12,784 nt of DNA, taken from Deltaproteobacteria bacterium (GTDB taxonomy: Bacteria > Desulfobacterota > DSM-4660 > Desulfatiglandales > Desulfatiglandaceae). The position numbers and the translations under genes are program-made. The notes under the pieces are model-generated. The model worked only from the letters and a program-made list of their open reading frames with translations, was not told where the DNA came from and searched no databases. The first letter of the stretch is position 1; every line of letters starts with the position of its first letter. The stretch lies in the NCBI GenBank assembly GCA_003646995.1, contig QMLZ01000064.1, forward strand, positions 1 to 12,784, given 5' to 3'. Below are positions 6,408 to 12,784 of the stretch, one piece after another.

Positions 6408-9400
6408 TCAGCTTGTAAGCTTCCTTACTTGGGTTCCTAGCAGGGTCTCTAGATTGGAAATAAGCTCCGGGGCAGGCATAACCCTGTAACGATTATGGGC
6501 AACCACCACGTAGGAATCTCCATTGCTGCTTTTGATCCGAAACCGAAGCTGGCATTCACCCGGGTAGGTAAAGGCCAAGGCCTTTATATCCTGGAGCAAT
6601 TCATCCTTTACCATTTCCTCATTTAAGGGGAGTTCGAGGGCCCGCAAAATTTTTTCTCTAGCTGCGTCAAGAGTAGTCAACTCCTTTGCTATAATCTTGA
6701 GCGAAGTTTCAGTCTTTTCCAAGCTGCCGTTCACTAGTAGGGGCTCGTCACTTTTGAGCAACGAGGACGTGTAAGAGAAAAGGTCTGGAAAGATAATAAC
6801 TTCAATAGAGCCGCTCAAATCCTCCAGGCTCACAACCGCCATCTTGTCGCCTTTTTTTGTTCTCTTAATCTTCATGCTTTCAACGACACCTGCAACCAGT
6901 ACTGTGGAGCGGTCCTGTTCATGGGAGAGGTCTTGAATACTACAGGTGGTAAGACGTGACAGCTCCTCCCTAAACCTGTCCAAAGGATGCCCACTTATAT
7001 AAAAGCCCAAGGATTCCTTCTCTCTTCTGAGTTTTTCCTTAAAGCCCCATTCCTCCGCATCCGGCAACTCAAAAAGCACCGCTGAACCTCCGGATTCCCC
7101 AGCATAGGCTCCGAACATGCTAAGCTGATTCGGGTCATGGGATGTTCCACAAAATCTGGATATGTCATCAAGGGCTGCAAAAAGCCGAGCTCTCGGTATA
7201 CCTGTAAAGTCAAAGGCCCCGCACTGTATCAGACCTTCTAAAACTCTTTTGTTAACCTTGGCGCCTTCAACCCGCCTGCAGAAATCGTGAATGGACCTGA
7301 AGGGTCCATTGGCCTTACGCTCCTCAATAATGGATTCCACCGCCTTGAGGCCCACATTCTTTATCGCCCCCAGGCCGAACCTGATCTTTCCTTCAACAAC
7401 GGAAAAATCTGCCTCACTCTCATTTATGTCTGGTGGAAGAATTTCTATGCCCATTTCCCTGCACTCCGCCAGGTTCTTGATAGTCTTATCCTGATTTCCC
7501 ATGTCCTGGGTCAGCAGGGCCGCCATAAACTGAACAGGGTAATGGGCCTTCAAGTATGCTGTTTGGTAAGCGATCATGGCATAAGCTACAGAATGCGACT
7601 TATTGAATCCATACCCACCAAACTTTTCTATCAACTCGAACAATCTTTCCGCTGTTTCCCTGTCCACACCGTTTTTCACAGAGCCTTCTACAAAGCGTTC
7701 CCTGTGTTTGGCCATAACCTCAGGCTTTTTCTTGCCTATGGCCTTACGTAGCTCATCGGCCTCTGCCAAGCTATAGTCGGCCAAGCTCTGTGCGATTCTC
7801 ATCACCTGTTCCTGGTAAAGGATCACTCCGTAAGTTTCTTTGAGAATGGGCTCAAGCTGGGGAAGAATATAATTAATTTTCACCTTTCCATGTTTTCCCT
7901 GGATAAATTCGTCGATCATGTTACTGCCGAGCGGACCAGGCCTATAAAGGGCTACAAGGGCGACCATGTCCTCAAAAACCTCTGGTTTTAACCGCCTCAT
8001 AAGGTCTTTCATCCCGTCACTTTCCAGTTGGAAAACCCCCGTTGTCTTACCCTCGCAGCAGAGCTGGTACGTAGCTGCGTCGGTCAGGGGTATCTTTTCT
8101 ATATCCACCTTGTGCCCGAGGGTCTTTTCTATAAGATCAATGGTGTGCTTGATCACCGTGAGGGTTCGAAGTCCAAGGAAGTCAAATTTTATGAGGCCCA
8201 GCTGTTCTATCCGGTCCATGGTGAACTGGGTCATGATCTCATCCCTAGACCCTTTATACAGGGGCAGATATTCTACGAGCGGTCTGTCTGATATGACCAC
8301 GCCCGAAGCATGGGTAGAGGCATGCCTGGCAAGGCCCTCTAATGCCTTGGATATTCTCAGAAGCTTGGCCACATAAGGCTTTTCCTTTTCCAGAGCCTGC
8401 AATTCAGGTTCCGAAGCTATAGCCTTTTCAAGACTAACATTTGGGCCCTCAGGCACCATTTTTGCGATTCTATCCACCTCTGCCAGGGGGATGTTGAGGG
8501 TGCGGCCAACATCCCGTATCACGGCTCTCGCCTTCATCGTGCCGAATGTAATTATTTGGCACACATTCTCCTTGCCGTATTTCTCCGCCACATACCTGAT
8601 GACGTCATCCCTTCCGTTCATACAAAAATCAATATCTATATCAGGCATGCTTATCCGCTGCGGATTCAAAAACCGTTCAAATAGAAGACCATACTTAATG
8701 GGGTCAATATTGGTTATCCGGAGACAATAGGCCACAAGCGATCCAGCGGCTGAACCCCTGCCGGGACCGACAGGTATATTGGAACGCCTCGCATATTCAA
8801 TAAAGTCTGATACGATCAAGAAATAACCAGCAAAACCCATCTTGCAGATGATATCCAGCTCATATTCCAATCTGTCCTTGTATTGTTGTTCCTTTTCCTC
8901 CGGCACTTTGCCTTCAATTTCCTCCATTTCCTGGAGCCTGGCCAGAAACCCCTTGTGTGCCTGCTCCCTTAGAATGTCGTCCAAGCTTTTTCCCCCGGGA
9001 ACGTCAAAGACCGGGTATTTGTATTTGCCGAATTCCATGTCGAAGTTGCATCTGCTCGCAATAAGGACGGTATTATCCAGGGCTTCTTCAAACTCAGGTA
9101 GAGCTCTCTCCATCTCCTCGCGAGACTTGAAGTAAAACTCATCAGTGGGGAACTTTAGCCGATTGGTATCATTAACCGTTTTCCCCGTCTGAATGCAAAG
9201 CAACGCGTCATGGGCCTCTGAGTCCTTTCTATCCAAGTAGTGGCAATCATTGGTGGCAACTATGGGAAGGGAAAGCTCCTGGGCTAATTCCTTAAGGGCT
9301 GCATTCACCTTTTCCTGATCCCGCATTCCATTTGCTTGAACTTCCAAGAAAAACCTGTCCTTATCAAATATGGAGGCCAGCTCTATGGCCTTGTCACGTG

Positions 9401-9878
9401 CCAGCTCCAGTTTCCCCTCCCTAATGGGAAAGGCGACCGGGCCCTTCAGGCAAGCTGAAAGGGCGATCAGGCCGGAATTTAGCTCTCTCAATAACTCCAT
9501 ATCTATCCGGGGGTGATAATAAAAACCCTCCAGATGTCCAAGGGTCACGAGCCTGGAAAGATTCTTGTATCCGGCTCCATCCATAACCAGGAGAATCAGA
9601 TGATACGAAGTAGGCCCTCCGTTGGAGCCTGCGGACCGGTCACGCCTATCTCCAGGAGCCAGATACACCTCGCAACCAAGAATCGGCTTTATGCCACTTC
9701 TGCGCGCCTGATCGAAGAACTGCACGGCTCCAAACATGTTCCCGTGATCCGTAATGGCCACAGAATCCATGCCCATAGACCAGGCCTTTTCAAGCATCTT
9801 GGGAATCCTTATGGCCCCGTCTAGAAGGCTGTACTCGGTATGAACATGTAGATGAACAAAGGGTTTGGTTGTGTTCAT
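6408..9878 (-). CDS. dnaE: DNA polymerase III alpha subunit (DnaE1)
   Basis: The 1156-residue catalytic subunit of the replicative polymerase is complete and of normal length. The PHP domain opens at HLHVHTEYSLLDG (9-21) and appears to keep all nine metal ligands: H11, H13, D20, H45, E70, H93, C143, D211 and H213. The palm has GPGRGSAAGS (371-380) and the catalytic pair D413/D415 in PDIDIDF; KFDFLGLRTL further on carries the third Asp. The tandem helix-hairpin-helix region (EKFGGYGFNKSHSVAYA, FGLGAIKNVG) and an OB domain (about VLVAGVVESMKIKRTKKGDK) follow, matching DnaE1 rather than PolC. It acts in the cytoplasmic replisome with the sliding clamp. The ATG at 9878 fits the family N-terminus but has no Shine-Dalgarno. 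The gene converges on the pilus cluster, 25 bases from its last stop, and diverges from the hybrid kinase. Confidence 0.97.
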   Translation of the reverse strand: MNTTKPFVHLHVHTEYSLLDGAIRIPKMLEKAWSMGMDSVAITDHGNMFGAVQFFDQARRSGIKPILGCEVYLAPGDRRDRSAGSNGGPTSYHLILLVMDGAGYKNLSRLVTLGHLEGFYYHPRIDMELLRELNSGLIALSACLKGPVAFPIREGKLELARDKAIELASIFDKDRFFLEVQANGMRDQEKVNAALKELAQELSLPIVATNDCHYLDRKDSEAHDALLCIQTGKTVNDTNRLKFPTDEFYFKSREEMERALPEFEEALDNTVLIASRCNFDMEFGKYKYPVFDVPGGKSLDDILREQAHKGFLARLQEMEEIEGKVPEEKEQQYKDRLEYELDIICKMGFAGYFLIVSDFIEYARRSNIPVGPGRGSAAGSLVAYCLRITNIDPIKYGLLFERFLNPQRISMPDIDIDFCMNGRDDVIRYVAEKYGKENVCQIITFGTMKARAVIRDVGRTLNIPLAEVDRIAKMVPEGPNVSLEKAIASEPELQALEKEKPYVAKLLRISKALEGLARHASTHASGVVISDRPLVEYLPLYKGSRDEIMTQFTMDRIEQLGLIKFDFLGLRTLTVIKHTIDLIEKTLGHKVDIEKIPLTDAATYQLCCEGKTTGVFQLESDGMKDLMRRLKPEVFEDMVALVALYRPGPLGSNMIDEFIQGKHGKVKINYILPQLEPILKETYGVILYQEQVMRIAQSLADYSLAEADELRKAIGKKKPEVMAKHRERFVEGSVKNGVDRETAERLFELIEKFGGYGFNKSHSVAYAMIAYQTAYLKAHYPVQFMAALLTQDMGNQDKTIKNLAECREMGIEILPPDINESEADFSVVEGKIRFGLGAIKNVGLKAVESIIEERKANGPFRSIHDFCRRVEGAKVNKRVLEGLIQCGAFDFTGIPRARLFAALDDISRFCGTSHDPNQLSMFGAYAGESGGSAVLFELPDAEEWGFKEKLRREKESLGFYISGHPLDRFREELSRLTTCSIQDLSHEQDRSTVLVAGVVESMKIKRTKKGDKMAVVSLEDLSGSIEVIIFPDLFSYTSSLLKSDEPLLVNGSLEKTETSLKIIAKELTTLDAAREKILRALELPLNEEMVKDELLQDIKALAFTYPGECQLRFRIKSSNGDSYVVVAHNRYRVMPAPELISNLETLLGTQVRKLTS

Positions 9879-9904
9879 AATCAGGGCAGTCCGAAGGGAG
9901 TTCT

Positions 9905-9932
9905 TTGTTGTTATGCAAGACCAAGGTATGAT
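9905..9932 (+). promoter_or_regulatory. Candidate promoter for the hybrid kinase
   Basis: TTGTTG (9905-9910) and TATGAT (9927-9932, five of six matches) are separated by 16 bases. Transcription would start near 9939 and give a leader of about 70 bases. The -10 overlaps the -10 proposed for dnaE on the other strand. Judged by eye. Confidence 0.35.
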
Positions 9933-9956
9933 ACGTTATATAGCAATGAGCATCAA
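9928..9956 (-). promoter_or_regulatory. Candidate promoter for dnaE
   Basis: On the minus strand TTGATG (9956-9951) and TATCAT (9933-9928, five of six matches) are 17 bases apart. The start would be near 9921, giving a short leader of about 40 bases. The two opposed -10 boxes share 9928-9932, so both promoters could not be opened at once. Confidence 0.35.
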
Positions 9957-10009
9957 GGGCAATCTTTCCAGGATTTGCGACCTTTGTTTTCTCTCTCTAA
10001 GGTGTGTCG

Positions 10010-11599
10010 ATGGAGAAGCTAGATACCGAAAGGTTAACCGCACGAATCTCCCGCCTCGAAAAACAGGTGTCAATATATAGGAACAAGCTGCGTGAAGCCA
10101 GAAGCCACGCCCGACTCTTGGCAAAAAAAGCTAGGCATAATGAGATGTTACTAAATGAAATTCCAGGGTACCTGGCCCTGCTTCAAGATGGAAAAATTCT
10201 TTTCGCAAACAAGAAAATCTTATCCGAGTTTGGGTATGAGAAAAACGCAGTTGTGGGAAGGCCTTTTGAGGAGTTTATACATGAGGAGTCTTTGGAATTC
10301 GTTAAGAAAATATATCAGAAAAGAATCCAGGGTAAGACCGCTCCTGACATTTATGATCTTACCTTGGTGGATAAGTGGGGTCAATCCGTTCCCTGCGAAG
10401 CCCGGGTCGGAAAAATACGACACAATGGACGCAGGGCCTTTCTAGTGACCCTTATCCCCCTAAAAAACCGCAAAAAGGCAGAGGCAAGACGTTTGAGAGA
10501 GGAAAAGTTGAGACTCATTTCCCACTTTTCTCAAGGCATTGCCAGGCAATTGCAGTTATGCGCGAGCTTACTGGAACACTGCGCCCAGCAAGGCAGACTT
10601 GAAAAAAATGAAACTGCTGAACCTTTGCAGGCACTTGTACGGGCAAAGGAAAGAACTGAGAGAATTATCACTGTTCTTGGCACCTTACATAAAGATGAAG
10701 ACGCTGAACAGGAGGCAGTGGAGCTGGCAGGGATAATCCAAGAAGCCCAGGAATTCGCCAAAGTGCTTGTGAAACATTCAATGGAGTCCGTGGATGCAGT
10801 AAGCCTTGAAACATTCATCAGGGCGATGCCGGTTGTCAATGGGAGTCCGGATCTCATCAAGGAAGCTATAGGACACGTAATCGCCAACGCATTGGAGGCA
10901 TCTCCTAGAGGAAGGGTCCTCATCACACTGGAAGAGCATTCAGGACAGGCCCATATCTACATACAAGACAACGGTCGAGGTATCCCTGAGGAGGAGAGGG
11001 AAAGGATCTTTGATCCTTTTTATACTTCAAAACCTAACCACTTGGGTGTGGGCTTGTCTCTTGCTGCTGCTATTTTCCGGAGGTATGGAGGGGAAGTAAG
11101 CTTGATCAGCCGGCCAGGCCATGGGGCATCTTTTGTCCTGTCACTTCCGGCTCTCAAGAAACCGCCAGAGCCAAGAATTCTAGCCCCGGGCAAGATTTTG
11201 AAGAAAAAGCGGATTGTGCTTGTTGACAATGATGACCCTCTCATGGGCCTTGTCGCACAAGTGTTAAAGGGAAAGGGTGCAACTGTATTTATTTCGAGCT
11301 TAAACCAGGCCTTGAGACTTGCCTACAAGGGCAAGGCGGATACCATAATTGTGGGCATTGAAGATTCGATACAACACTTGGCCCCTTTTTTGAGAAAAAT
11401 CTCCACCTCTCATGCTCCACCTCTCATATGCCTATTATCTCGCCATCAAAGCCTGGCAAAAGAACAAGAACTTGCCGGTGATCTACAAAATGTCATACTC
11501 ATGAGCAAGCCGTTCAACATGGACCATATTGTGCGTGAGATCACTCGTCAGCTAACACTCCGTTTTCAGTCCCGCCCGACACCAAAACCCTTGTCATGA
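10010..11599 (+). CDS. Soluble PAS / histidine kinase-like / receiver protein with degenerate phosphorelay sites
   Basis: This 529-residue cytoplasmic protein has the layout of a hybrid sensor kinase. A charged coiled coil (1-45) leads to a PAS domain (about 46-153; FANKKILSEFGYEKNAVVG). The dimerisation helix (ISHFSQGIARQLQL, 170-183) aligns with the usual GIAHE-NPL H box, but the His is Arg179 and the next Glu is Gln. The ATPase domain keeps the N box (N293), DNGRGIP (320-326), the F box IFDPFYTSK (333-341) and a G2 loop LGVGLSLA (345-352), so ATP binding is plausible. A receiver at 400-515 keeps the acidic D406/D408/D409 and switch K500, but the phosphoacceptor is Gly449. It may therefore signal without phosphotransfer, or H172 may substitute. 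There is no membrane segment. The ATG at 10010 has AAGGTG five bases upstream; a GTG at 10004 is also in frame. Confidence 0.85.
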   Translation: MEKLDTERLTARISRLEKQVSIYRNKLREARSHARLLAKKARHNEMLLNEIPGYLALLQDGKILFANKKILSEFGYEKNAVVGRPFEEFIHEESLEFVKKIYQKRIQGKTAPDIYDLTLVDKWGQSVPCEARVGKIRHNGRRAFLVTLIPLKNRKKAEARRLREEKLRLISHFSQGIARQLQLCASLLEHCAQQGRLEKNETAEPLQALVRAKERTERIITVLGTLHKDEDAEQEAVELAGIIQEAQEFAKVLVKHSMESVDAVSLETFIRAMPVVNGSPDLIKEAIGHVIANALEASPRGRVLITLEEHSGQAHIYIQDNGRGIPEEERERIFDPFYTSKPNHLGVGLSLAAAIFRRYGGEVSLISRPGHGASFVLSLPALKKPPEPRILAPGKILKKKRIVLVDNDDPLMGLVAQVLKGKGATVFISSLNQALRLAYKGKADTIIVGIEDSIQHLAPFLRKISTSHAPPLICLLSRHQSLAKEQELAGDLQNVILMSKPFNMDHIVREITRQLTLRFQSRPTPKPLS

Positions 11600-11635
11600 G
11601 GCCCAACTTAGGTGTATAAGGCCTCTTGGTATTTT
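11598..11635 (+). terminator. Possible intrinsic terminator after the hybrid kinase
   Basis: A perfect 6-base inverted repeat, GAGGCC (11598-11603) and GGCCTC (11620-11625), begins within the stop codon. Inside the 16-base loop TTA (11608-11610) can also pair with TAA (11617-11619). It is followed by TTGGTATTTT, a moderately T-rich tail. The weak tail and large loop make it uncertain. Confidence 0.4.
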
Positions 11636-11688
11636 AATAAATGGTCTTTTGCTTAGGTGTCTAATCTTTGTTCATGGGAGGATCTAAA

Positions 11689-12564
11689 ATGGCTAGAGTA
11701 GTAAAATGTGGACTGATTCAAACCAAGTGTGAATTATCCGGCGAAGAAACCGTTGAAAAATTGAAGGAACACATGATCGAAAAAAATGTGGCGCTGGTAG
11801 AGGAGGCCGGCAATAAGGGTGTACAAATCCTCTGCCTTCAAGAATTATTCTATGGCCCTTATTTCCCTGCGGAGCAAAATGTAAAATGGTACAGCGCTAC
11901 GGAGAAGATACCAGAGGGGCCCACAGTAAAGCTCATGCAAGAGAAGGCAAAACAATACAACATGGTAATTGTGGTCCCGATTTACGAAGAAGAAATTACT
12001 GGTGTCTATTACAACACTGCCGCTATCATTGATGCCGACGGCACCTATCTAGGTAAATACAGAAAAAACCATATTCCCCATACCCATCCCGGCTTCTGGG
12101 AAAAGTTCTATTTCAAACCGGGAAATCTTGGCTATCCTGTGTTCAGGACAGTTTACGGCGATGTCGGAGTGTATATATGTTATGATCGCCATTTTCCAGA
12201 AGGTGCCCGTATCCTCGGGCTCAATGGGGCTGAGATCATATTTAACCCTTCCGCCACAGTAGCGGGGCTTTCTGAATACTTGTGGAAGCTGGAGCAGCCA
12301 GCCCATGCCGTGGCCAATGGATACTTTGTCGGGGCTATTAACAGGGTTGGCCACGAGCAACCCTGGGATATCGGAGAATTTTACGGAACTAGTTACTTCT
12401 GTGACCCACGGGGACAAATTGTGGCCGAGGCTGGTAGAGACAAGGACGAGCTGGTTGTGGCAGATCTGGACTTTGACATGATCCGTGAGGTCCGAAATGT
12501 CTGGCAATTTTTCAGAGACAGGCGGCCAGAAACCTATGAGGAAATCATCGAACTACTGCCTTAA
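11689..12564 (+). CDS. Beta-ureidopropionase-like carbon-nitrogen hydrolase (nitrilase family)
   Basis: This 291-residue enzyme of the nitrilase superfamily hydrolyses a C-N bond in a carbamoyl or amide substrate. The catalytic triad is visible as E52 (CLQELFYGPYF), K126 (GKYRKNHIPH) and C164 (GVYICYDRHFPEGAR); E137 (GFWEKFYF) matches the family's second Glu. The ICYDRHFPEGAR surround and the FNPSATVAGLS segment fit bacterial beta-ureidopropionase-like proteins, which convert N-carbamoyl-beta-alanine to beta-alanine, CO2 and ammonia. N-carbamoylputrescine amidase (AguB) is the main alternative. I chose the ATG at 11689 because GGGAGG (11676-11681) sits seven bases upstream and overlaps the alternative in-frame ATG at 11674. 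It lies 27 bases before a class III aminotransferase, which supports a shared catabolic route. No dihydropyrimidinase is in view. Cytoplasmic; no signal peptide. Confidence 0.9.
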   Translation: MARVVKCGLIQTKCELSGEETVEKLKEHMIEKNVALVEEAGNKGVQILCLQELFYGPYFPAEQNVKWYSATEKIPEGPTVKLMQEKAKQYNMVIVVPIYEEEITGVYYNTAAIIDADGTYLGKYRKNHIPHTHPGFWEKFYFKPGNLGYPVFRTVYGDVGVYICYDRHFPEGARILGLNGAEIIFNPSATVAGLSEYLWKLEQPAHAVANGYFVGAINRVGHEQPWDIGEFYGTSYFCDPRGQIVAEAGRDKDELVVADLDFDMIREVRNVWQFFRDRRPETYEEIIELLP

Positions 12565-12591
12565 ACAAATTCCAACCAAGAGGAGAGCGCC

Positions 12592-12784
12592 ATGAGCGAA
12601 TTGAAGCGAAAGGTAGTTGAGTTTACAAAACACACCTTTGGCACCTGGAATCGTCAAAACGCTTGGCATACCCCCATGGTGGTCAAGGATGCCGATGGGG
12701 TCTTCTTTTACGATGAAGACGGAAAACCATACATTGATTTTTCTTCCCAGCTCATGTGCTCTAACCTGGGGCACAAGAACAAGA
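12592..12784 (+). CDS. Class III (omega) aminotransferase, N-terminal part
   Basis: Only 64 codons are present before the right edge. The sequence (WHTPMVVKDADGVFFYDEDG at about 25-44, then YIDFSSQLMCSNLGH at 47-61) is the N-terminal arm and first strand of class III pyridoxal-phosphate aminotransferases, such as beta-alanine:pyruvate or taurine:pyruvate enzymes. The pyridoxal lysine lies outside the window. The ATG follows AGAGGAG with about six bases of spacing, a strong Shine-Dalgarno. Next to a beta-ureidopropionase-like gene the likely role is transamination of beta-alanine or a related omega-amino acid to its semialdehyde. The substrate is inferred, not shown. Confidence 0.87.
   Translation, partial: MSELKRKVVEFTKHTFGTWNRQNAWHTPMVVKDADGVFFYDEDGKPYIDFSSQLMCSNLGHKNK

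Noticed and set aside
7287..7751. A long plus-strand open frame (154 codons) opposite dnaE, and similar frames elsewhere in dnaE.
   Set aside because: These are antisense to a well-conserved polymerase gene, and their translations resemble no protein family.
11607..11660. A 9-base direct repeat, CTTAGGTGT, at 11607-11615 and 11652-11660 upstream of the nitrilase gene.
   Set aside because: It could be an operator pair, but the first copy lies in the loop of the putative terminator and two short copies are too weak to call.
1..12784. Search for CRISPR arrays, insertion sequences, phage genes, toxin-antitoxin pairs, tRNAs and integration sites.
   Set aside because: Nothing with regular repeats, transposase motifs, terminal inverted repeats or a tRNA fold was seen; the region reads as core chromosome.

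Overview
This window looks like ordinary chromosome from an anaerobic, Gram-negative bacterium. The mix suggests a Desulfobacterota-type (former deltaproteobacterial) sulfate reducer or syntroph: a CCG-domain heterodisulfide-reductase-like Fe-S protein, a PflX-type radical SAM protein, a type IV pilus retraction ATPase followed by a PATAN/DUF4388 regulator, and a soluble hybrid kinase. The lineage is inferred from gene content only. I see no insertion sequence, phage gene, CRISPR array, tRNA or rRNA.

Layout. Positions 1-582 (minus) hold the N-terminal 194 codons of an HdrD-like Fe-S protein with a good Shine-Dalgarno and a plausible promoter. Positions 737-1708 (minus) encode a PflX-like radical SAM protein. 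After a roughly 300-base divergent gap comes a MocA-like molybdopterin nucleotidyltransferase (2007-2633, plus). A plus-strand cluster follows: pilT (2842-3882), a 668-residue multidomain regulator (3900-5906) and a 156-residue protein built from two similar modules (5912-6382). dnaE (6408-9878) runs toward this cluster on the minus strand and ends 25 bases from it. Divergent from dnaE is a soluble PAS/kinase/receiver protein (10010-11599). The window closes with a beta-ureidopropionase-like nitrilase (11689-12564) and the start of a class III aminotransferase (12592 onward).

How the genes fit together. The most interesting part is 2842-6382. Behind pilT sits a protein whose N-terminus resembles the MshEN/GspE_N domain of PilB-type pilus ATPases but which has no ATPase. 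It continues with a receiver-like domain, a shrunken HD-GYP-like domain without catalytic residues, a second receiver whose phosphoacceptor Asp is Lys and whose switch Lys is Glu, and a PATAN domain. This looks like a phosphorylation-independent scaffold controlling the type IV pilus motor. The hybrid kinase beyond dnaE also appears to have lost both its H-box His (Arg) and its receiver Asp (Gly), while keeping its ATP-binding boxes. At the right edge, the nitrilase and aminotransferase would fit consecutive steps of reductive pyrimidine or beta-amino acid catabolism (N-carbamoyl-beta-alanine to beta-alanine to malonate semialdehyde).
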